NCBI GenBank assembly: GCA_963630635.1
Contig: CAVGOA010000065.1
Coordinates: 1 to 10,226, forward strand
Source of the DNA: Paratractidigestivibacter sp963630635
GTDB lineage: Bacteria > Actinomycetota > Coriobacteriia > Coriobacteriales > Atopobiaceae
Length of the DNA stretch: 10,226 bases
Direction of reading: 5' to 3'
The translations under genes and the position numbers were made by a program. This document shows, piece by piece, positions 7,101 to 10,226 of the stretch (position 1 is the stretch's first letter; each line of letters opens with the position of its first letter). The notes below the pieces were generated by a model that searched no databases, was not told the origin of the DNA, and saw nothing but the letters and a program-made list of their open reading frames with translations.

Positions 7101-9926
7101 TGGTTGGGAAGGTTTTGGTGTACTCGGTGCCATCGGCGTCTTTGACGGTGAAGGTCTCGCCGGGTTCGACGCCGTAGGGGGTCTTCTCGCCGGTGACGTA
7201 TTTGCCGTTGACGCTCCAGTACTTGGTAACGCGGGCCGTGGTCTTGCCGGAGTAGGTGTTGGTAATGGTGCCATTGGCGTAGGAACCCTCGAAGGTCACG
7301 GCATCGTCGTTGCCAAGCTCATCGGCGAGGTCAAGGGTCGCGACGCCCGTGATGCCGGCAAGCTCGCCCTCGGTGGCAGCCTTGAACTGCTGGCCCTCCT
7401 TGTTGGGCTGGAAGACGTCGACCTCGCACCACTGATAGATGTACACGCGGCCGAGAAGGTCGTACTTCTCCTGTTCTTGGGAAAGGTAGGCGACCTGGCT
7501 CATGTTGCCGCTGGCCCAACCAGAGAGCGCGACGGAGCCCACGGTCTCCCATGTGCTGTCGACAACGTAGAGGCCGGTTTGCTCGCCCGGCTGCATGTCG
7601 CTCGTGAGCACGTGGCGTTTGAGCTCCAGCTTGACGGTCACGTCGCTGAGCTGGTCCTGGTAGCTGCCGGCGTCCCAGGACTTGGTGAGCTGGGGCGAGA
7701 CCTTGTTCTGGCGAACGTTGGTGATGGTGCCATTGTTGTAAATGGCGGCATCGGAGTCCGAGGCCACGGCGCCGGTCTCTTTGGAGCCCCAGCTGCCGTC
7801 GCTAAGATCGGCGGTGTAGTAGTTGGCCTTGTCGTAGGTTACCTGGGCCGCGCCGTTCTCGCCCTCAGAGACGCTGCCGGCAACGCGCAGGTAGCCGTCA
7901 ACGGTCTCCTCGCGCAGGAAGTAGACGTAGGGGTAGCCGTCGGGATCGTACTTGGCCAGGCTGCCCTGGACATATTGCAGGTAGTCGCTCAGGTTGATCC
8001 CGTTGTCGCCGGCATTGCGGTTATCCTCGGCACTCACGGTGAAGGAAATGAACTCGCCCTTGGAATTTGCCACATGCGCCGCGGTGGACGTGCTGCCGCC
8101 GTTAGTGCTGTAGCGATAGAGCGAGTACTTGGTATCGCCGCGGCTGGACGTGTTACCCTCGTCCTCCCAGACCGCGGTTGCAGAGAAGCTCGTCGTACCC
8201 GCGTGGGTAAGGATCAACTTGCCGCCGTCGTAGGCCGCCAGGAAGCCCCTGCCGGTAGTGTGCGCGTCCGAATTGTCGTAAGAATCCTGGTAGTAGTCAT
8301 AGTTGCCCTTGCCGTCCGATTGAATGGCGGCTTGGGTGTCGTGCGAGAGCGCGTAGTCGAGCGCGGTGCCGTCCGGGTAGTACACGGGCGCCTGCGCCGT
8401 GATGGTGGCCGCGTTGCCTTTGACCGTGATGGTTGAATTAGAGAAGACGCCGCTGTTCGTGGCCACAGACGAGCCGTCTTTGAGCGTGGTGACGGTCTCG
8501 TACTGGCCAAACGAGCTGTTCCAAGTGTCCGCGGTATAGCTTGAGGCCAGCGCGCCGGTGCCGTCGCGCAGAGCGACCGTAAAGGTCACATCCTTGAGCA
8601 GCTGGAGGCACTCTTTGTTGGAGTCCGTGCCGTAGTACTCGTCGTCGAAGGCGCCATCGTAAGCGCCGACCGCGAGCTTCTGGTAGCCGTCAACGTCGCC
8701 GGTTCGGACGATCTGCCACTCGTATTCATCGGTAGCAGTGGTTTCGTCGCCGGTCTTCTCCTCCACCTTGTTGGGAAGGCCGGTCGCCGAGGCAACGTAG
8801 TTCTGGTCGGATTGAGTCACGGTGACGGCAATTGCCGCGGCCTGCTCCGCGCTGATACCCAGGGTGTTGAGGATATCTGCGCTGGCCGCGTCAAAGGTAG
8901 TCCAGTCCTGGGACGTGCCCTTGGGCCTAAACTGCAGCTGGTAGGCAATAGCGGTCGTGGCGAGGCGCTGGTCCGAGCCGTTGTCGACCCACACCGTGGT
9001 GAACTCGGCGGAGGCGTTGAGCTCGGTGGCCGTGCGGGTTGTCTCGTCCACGACAGGGGGCGTGACGTCGTTGGAGTTGTCCTGTACGGCCGCGCCGTCA
9101 TCGACGGGCTGCTCGTCTTGCTGGTCGTCCAGGGCGGGAGTCGGCTCGTCCTGGACGATCAGGCGCAGGGTCTCGGAGTGGGTGTCGGGGTCGGCTGTTG
9201 CGGCCTCGTCGGTCGTCGCGGCCTCGGCGGCCGTCGCGGTGGCCTCGTCGGTCGCGGCGGCGGGCTCGCTGGCCGCAGCGTCCTTCTCGGCGTCGTCGGA
9301 GTCCTCGGCTTCGACCTCGACCTTCTCGTAGCCCTCGATGTCGCCAGTGCGAATGACCTGCCACTCAAGCTGGGTCTCGTTGCCCTCGGCATCGGTCATC
9401 GCGGCGGGCAGGCCCTGAGCGCTCGCCACGTAAGTCTGATCCACAGCCTCGACATTGATAGATGCAGCAAGCTCGTCAGCCTGCTTCTCGTCAAGCCCCA
9501 AGGCAGCGAGAAGATCGCTGTCTTGGGCATCAAAGGTGGCCCACTCGGCATCCGAGTCCTTCTCGCGGTATTGCAACTGGTATGCGAGCTGGTCGCTGTC
9601 GGTCGCGGGGCGCGCGCCTGCCGCGTCTTCGTCATCGTCCCATACCGTGGTAAAGGGCTGCGCGTCGACGGACTTCTCGTCTTCAGCCGCAGCATCGCCC
9701 GTAGGGGGGTCTGGTCGTCTGCGACGGCTTCCACCTGCGTGGTCTGAACGTCGTCGGTGCCCAAGAGGCTTGCTAGGTCAAGCGTCCCCGAGGTCGTGCC
9801 CAGCGCCGAGACGGGGCTAAAGACCATCTGCGCGGTAAGAATCACCGCCATCAAGCCGCTAAAAGTTCGCTGCCACAGCGTTGCGTCGTGGCGAGAAGTG
9901 CGCTGGCGAGGCCCCTGGTTCTGCAT
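1..9926 (-). CDS. Giant Cna_B/SpaA-repeat surface adhesin, frameshifted near the N-terminus, C-terminus outside the window
   Basis: This is a secreted, probably wall-anchored fibrillar protein. The ATG at 9926 is preceded by a strong Shine-Dalgarno and opens a signal peptide. The start frame continues to about codon 73, then runs out of frame and stops at 9398-9396. The -1 frame is open from 9777 to position 1 and codes for an unbroken series of Cna_B-like (TKxW, GLPKYD, YxxxE, TNT motifs) and SpaA-like modules. That frame has no ATG, GTG or TTG between its upstream stop (9780-9778) and the first domain, so it cannot start alone. One extra C in the C6 run joins the two parts, giving 3309 residues to the window edge. 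Residue numbers in the other entries use this restored frame. Cna_B and SpaA domains are known building blocks of adhesin stalks and pilins. A C-terminal LPxTG-type sorting signal is expected off-window but not seen. The ligand is unknown. It could be a phase-variable gene, a decayed gene or a base-call error. Confidence 0.9.
1174..2652 (-). other. Domains S1-S4: SpaA-like prealbumin-fold domains
   Basis: Approximate limits: S1 2266-2652, S2 1867-2265, S3 1477-1866, S4 1174-1476. Each has the SpaA-like order: a Lys strand (LDKIG, ITKTA, LSKTD, MKKVD), a GAxFxL-type strand (for example SGATFKLEY, AGAVFKLQV), a G-x-Y-x-x-x-E strand (GTYTVSE, GEYYLIE, GSYTLTE, ATYRFVE) and a closing Asn or Asp (VTDD, VSNT, MTNE, VTNK). 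The change from Cna_B to SpaA-like modules occurs at about residue 2426. Such domains commonly sit next to the wall anchor in sortase substrates. Confidence 0.7.
2653..5244 (-). other. Domains D10-D15: six Cna_B domains with complete isopeptide triads
   Basis: Approximate limits: D10 4663-5244, D11 4279-4662, D12 3880-4278, D13 3433-3879, D14 2998-3432, D15 2653-2997. Lys is in GTKTW, VNKTF, GTKNW, VTKTF, INKKW and GTKEW. Glu is in YRALE, YKVEE, YSLKE, YRAIE, YRAVE and YKVTE. Asn is in RVTNS, FLNEY, LSNTL, ISNTH, FENTL and ITNTA. D10 is the longest (about 194 residues, with a four-Asn run) and lengths shrink towards D15 (about 115). They are inferred to form the middle of the covalently locked stalk. 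Confidence 0.7.
5245..5721 (-). other. Domain D9: Cna_B-like domain that has lost all three isopeptide residues
   Basis: Residues about 1403-1561. The fold signature is clear (RPDVYLTLYKL, DLPKYDSAGKEIVYYAV), but the first strand reads TFCLRWHD with Leu at the Lys position, the Glu position in YYAVA is Ala, and the closing strand reads FIFGISGT where D8 reads FINARAGT, so Asn is Phe. Neighbours D8 and D10 keep all three. Loss of the whole set suggests relaxed or changed function rather than a chance single change. Confidence 0.65.
5722..7701 (-). other. Domains D5-D8: four large Cna_B domains with complete isopeptide triads
   Basis: Approximate limits: D5 7243-7701, D6 6754-7242, D7 6238-6753, D8 5722-6237 (about 153, 163, 172 and 172 residues). 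Lys is in LTKSW, VTKYW, LSKTW and LGKSW. Glu is in YQWCE, YQTLE, YGVRE and YSASE. Asn is in ITNTYSG, VVNSS, VVTNRR and FINARAG. GLPKYD occurs in D6 and D8. They are longer than a typical Cna_B unit (about 70-100 residues) because of inserted loops, for example the Asp/Ala-rich insert late in D7. D6 carries a five-Ser run. Their role is inferred as stalk modules stiffened by intramolecular Lys-Asn bonds. Confidence 0.7.
7702..8196 (-). other. Domain D4: Cna_B domain lacking the crosslinking Lys
   Basis: Residues about 578-742. It starts with ATAVWEDEGN where functional relatives read TKxWxDxxN, so the Lys position is Ala (codon GCA). The rest is canonical: LAKYDPDGYPYVYFLREETVDGY supplies the Glu position, split here as a YFLRE match, and GTITNV supplies the Asn. 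With Lys gone, the usual Lys-Asn isopeptide bond cannot form. Confidence 0.65.
8197..8667 (-). other. Segment D3: unassigned, possibly divergent Cna_B-like
   Basis: Residues about 421-577. It opens with an acidic, Tyr-rich stretch and one Cys, then beta-rich sequence: DVTFTVALRDG, STITVKGNAATI, a YYPDGTALDYAL motif that recalls the LPKYDxxGxxYxY signature, and a closing GGKLILTHAGT strand before D4. I cannot place a Lys/Glu/Asn set. It may be one large divergent Cna_B domain or a separate adhesive fold. Confidence 0.4.
8668..9015 (-). other. Domain D2: degenerate Cna_B-like domain, second of a duplicated pair
   Basis: Residues about 305-420. It matches D1 block by block: EFTTVWVD against PFTTVWDD, QLQFRPKG against QLQYREKD, DWTTFDA against EWATFDA, GLP, and EWQIVRTGDVDGY against EWQVIRTGDIEGY. 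The same two substitutions are present (Lys to Thr, Glu to Arg). Shared length and motif order point to an internal duplication followed by insertion or growth of the acidic linker. Confidence 0.6.
9016..9312 (-). other. Acidic Ala/Thr/Asp/Glu linker between D1 and D2
   Basis: Residues about 206-304. Low-complexity sequence rich in Asp, Glu, Ala and Thr with TDEA-type units and almost no aromatics. It is probably disordered and acts as a flexible spacer. At the DNA level the 14-base word GGCCTCGTCGGTCG (plus strand) occurs at 9202-9215 and again at 9241-9254, a 39-bp (13-codon) period, so the linker could change length by slippage without breaking the frame. Confidence 0.6.
9313..9663 (-). 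other. Domain D1: degenerate Cna_B-like domain, first of a duplicated pair
   Basis: Residues about 89-205. The Cna_B skeleton is visible: FTTVWDDD at the first strand, QLQYR with a W further on, a GLP motif, and EWQVIRTGDIEGY near the end. The isopeptide Lys that should sit two residues before the first Trp is Thr, and the Glu expected four residues after the aromatic of the last motif is Arg. No TNT-type Asn follows. It is closely related to D2 and unlike the later domains. I infer a non-crosslinked distal domain, perhaps for binding. Confidence 0.6.
9396..9926 (-). CDS. 176-residue product of the gene exactly as written (frame-off form)
   Basis: If the C6 run is real and read normally, translation gives the signal peptide, about 30 residues of the mature N-terminus ending near the motif ADDQT, and then roughly 100 residues of out-of-frame sequence rich in Arg, Ser, Thr, Pro and Leu, ending at a TGA at 9398-9396. 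The tail has no recognisable domain, no membrane anchor and no sorting signal, so the product would be exported and lost or degraded. I regard it as the off state or a broken form of the large adhesin rather than a separate gene. An annotation pipeline may list it as a small hypothetical protein and the remainder as a partial gene. Confidence 0.55.
   Translation of the reverse strand: MQNQGPRQRTSRHDATLWQRTFSGLMAVILTAQMVFSPVSALGTTSGTLDLASLLGTDDVQTTQVEAVADDQTPLRAMLRLKTRSPSTRSPLPRYGTMTKTRQARAPRPTATSSHTSCNTARRTRMPSGPPLMPKTAIFSLPWGLTRSRLTSLLHLSMSRLWIRLTWRALRACPPR
9704..9709 (-). repeat. C6 homopolymer at the frame break (candidate slippage or phase-variation site)
   Basis: On the minus strand the start frame reads ACC CCC CTA across this run, and the domain-coding frame reads CCC CCT ACG GGC GAT. 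The two frames meet here: sense signal-peptide coding before it, sense domain coding right after it. Seven Cs (or four) would restore a single reading frame. Six Cs is short for classical slipped-strand phase variation, so a fixed mutation or a sequence error is also possible. Confidence 0.7.
9804..9926 (-). other. Signal peptide, residues 1-41
   Basis: The n-region is long and basic (Arg at 7, 9, 12 and 20, His at 13). It is followed by a hydrophobic stretch, residues 21-38, with the core LMAVILTAQMVF. The best cleavage site is VSA-LG after Ala41, which meets the -3/-1 small-residue rule. The long n-region is usual for large surface proteins of Gram-positive bacteria. This indicates Sec export; no lipobox cysteine and no twin-arginine motif is seen. 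Confidence 0.85.
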
Positions 9927-9931
9927 GGGAT

Positions 9932-9938
9932 TCCTCTC
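9932..9938 (-). promoter_or_regulatory. Ribosome binding site of the adhesin gene
   Basis: On the minus strand GAGAGGA lies 5 bases before the ATG at 9926. It is a near-ideal Shine-Dalgarno and fixes the start. An upstream out-of-frame ATG at 9954 opens only a 5-codon frame ending in TGA and has no comparable site. Confidence 0.8.
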
Positions 9939-9990
9939 AATCGAGTTCAGACATAAGAAAACGGCCTGAATTTGGCCTTAATGTCTCACT

Positions 9991-9996
9991 CTAATA
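9991..9996 (-). promoter_or_regulatory. Weak candidate -10 box for the adhesin gene
   Basis: On the minus strand TATTAG lies 65 bases before the ATG in an AT-richer stretch and is directly preceded by TG. No good -35 hexamer sits 16-18 bases upstream; the nearest resemblance, TTTACC, is at a 20-base spacing and overlaps the palindrome at 10018-10029. The assignment is tentative, and an activator-dependent or alternative-sigma promoter would also fit. Confidence 0.25.
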
Positions 9997-10017
9997 CAAC
10001 GCGTGTGGCTCGAAGGG

Positions 10018-10029
10018 GTAAAGCTTTAC
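10018..10029. promoter_or_regulatory. Perfect 12-bp palindrome GTAAAGCTTTAC, candidate operator
   Basis: This exact inverted repeat without a spacer is centred about 97 bases before the ATG, just upstream of the candidate -10. Its position suits a dimeric regulator binding at or near the -35 region. I do not recognise it as the site of a named regulator. Confidence 0.35.
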
Positions 10030-10044
10030 TTAAACCTTAGGCTA

Positions 10045-10058
10045 GGCGAATTGTCGCC
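10045..10058. other. Short perfect hairpin (GGCGA / TCGCC, 4-base loop)
   Basis: A five-base-pair stem with an ATTG loop (plus strand) lies between the possible upstream ORF and the adhesin promoter. Neither strand shows a following T run, so it is not a standard intrinsic terminator. It could be an operator half-site pair or part of a longer RNA structure. Confidence 0.3.
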
Positions 10059-10073
10059 CCTCACCGGCAAGGA

Positions 10074-10096
10074 GCCGGGGGTTCAGGAACCCCGGC
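10074..10096. other. GC-rich stem-loop overlapping the upstream ORF stop
   Basis: On the plus strand GCCGGGG-G-TTC pairs with GAACCCCGGC across an AG loop, a ten-base-pair stem with one bulged G. On the minus strand the TGA of the possible upstream ORF lies inside it. There is no T tract on either side, so it is at best a Rho-assisted or processing structure. Confidence 0.4.
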
Positions 10097-10226
10097 GCGC
10101 GCCAAAATTTGGGGTTGTCAGTACTCGCGGGGCCTTTCTTGCGCGCGAACCGGGGGTCGTCAGTACTTTTGCGGCCTTCTCAGCGATCCAGCGAGAGACC
10201 CGCTCAACAAACCCGCAGGTAGACGG
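10083..10226 (-). CDS. Possible C-terminal end of an upstream small ORF, partial
   Basis: From the right edge the minus strand is open for 47 codons to a TGA at 10085-10083. The peptide is strongly basic towards its end and contains VLTTP twice, 14 residues apart (AAKVLTTPGSRARKAPRVLTTPNFGARR in outline, split by the repeat). The 42-bp DNA repeat is in register with these codons. I do not recognise a family. It may be the tail of a real gene whose start lies outside the window, or a repeated intergenic element that is open by chance. Stop to adhesin ATG is about 156 bp, so the two need not be one operon. Confidence 0.3.
   Translation of the reverse strand, partial: PSTCGFVERVSRWIAEKAAKVLTTPGSRARKAPRVLTTPNFGARRGS
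10111..10167. repeat. Two direct copies of GGGGTYGTCAGTACT, 42 bp apart
   Basis: The copies are at 10111-10125 and 10153-10167 and differ at one base (T/C). Similarity continues weakly to the right into GGCCTT in both. The 42-bp period equals 14 codons or about four helical turns, so both a coding origin and a protein-binding origin are possible. Each copy ends in the palindromic AGTACT. Confidence 0.6.

Larger units (their letters stand above)
9939..10082. other. Intergenic region before the adhesin gene
   Basis: Apart from the weak -10, the 12-bp palindrome and the hairpins listed separately, the leader has two GGCC words (9963-9966 and 9974-9977) that could pair into a small stem about 40 bases before the ATG. 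I see no tRNA, riboswitch core or intrinsic terminator here. Confidence 0.5.

Noticed and set aside
7477..8436. 319-codon plus-strand open frame
   Set aside because: Antisense shadow of D3-D5 in the same register; the sense strand carries recognisable Cna_B motifs.
9696..9720. Programmed -1 ribosomal frameshift site
   Set aside because: Single-tRNA slippage on CCC is conceivable, but the run lacks a proper X XXY YYZ heptamer and I see no clear downstream stem or upstream Shine-Dalgarno stimulator. A C-tract indel is simpler.
8812..9747. 311-codon plus-strand open frame over D1, the linker and D2
   Set aside because: Shadow of the sense frame; its Gly/Arg/Val-rich middle is only the complement of the acidic linker.
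10074..10096. Intrinsic terminator
   Set aside because: The stem is strong but neither strand has a following T run, so it is listed only as a stem-loop.
10111..10167. CRISPR-like repeat
   Set aside because: Only two short copies, imperfect, with no further units or spacer pattern.

Overview
The window is almost entirely one very long gene on the minus strand, reading right to left. It encodes a giant, modular, secreted surface protein built from Cna_B-type and SpaA-like (prealbumin-fold) domains, the repeat units of Gram-positive adhesins and pili. The high-GC codon use, the actinobacterial-looking signal peptide and the sheer size suggest a Coriobacteriia gut actinobacterium (Collinsella- or Olsenella-like). 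That placement is inference; no marker gene is present.

Layout, from the gene start at the right to the window edge at the left. Positions 9927-10226 hold the upstream region: the end of a possible small upstream ORF containing a 42-bp-period repeat, several inverted repeats, a perfect 12-bp palindrome, a weak candidate -10 box and a good ribosome binding site. The ATG is at 9926-9924, followed by a signal peptide of about 41 residues. About 73 codons in, at a run of six cytosines (plus-strand G run 9704-9709), the reading frame breaks. The rest of the protein lies in the -1 frame, which I read triplet by triplet with no stop from 9777 to position 1. That frame has no start codon of its own near its beginning, so the two parts must be one gene joined by a one-base change (C7 instead of C6). 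As written, only a 176-residue exported, unanchored fragment would be made. With the frame restored the window encodes about 3309 residues, and the C-terminus, where a sortase signal would be expected, lies beyond the left edge.

Restored domain order: a duplicated N-terminal pair of degenerate Cna_B-like domains (D1, D2) around an acidic Ala/Thr/Asp/Glu linker; an unassigned Cna_B-like segment (D3); a run of large Cna_B domains (D4-D15); and eight smaller SpaA-like domains (S1-S8), the last four a roughly 330-bp-period tandem array. Most Cna_B domains keep the Lys, Glu and Asn expected of a self-forming isopeptide bond. D1, D2 and D9 lack them and D4 lacks the Lys. The reading is a long covalently stiffened stalk (S and most D domains) carrying a distal, non-crosslinked and possibly ligand-binding tip, with expression possibly switched by the C tract.
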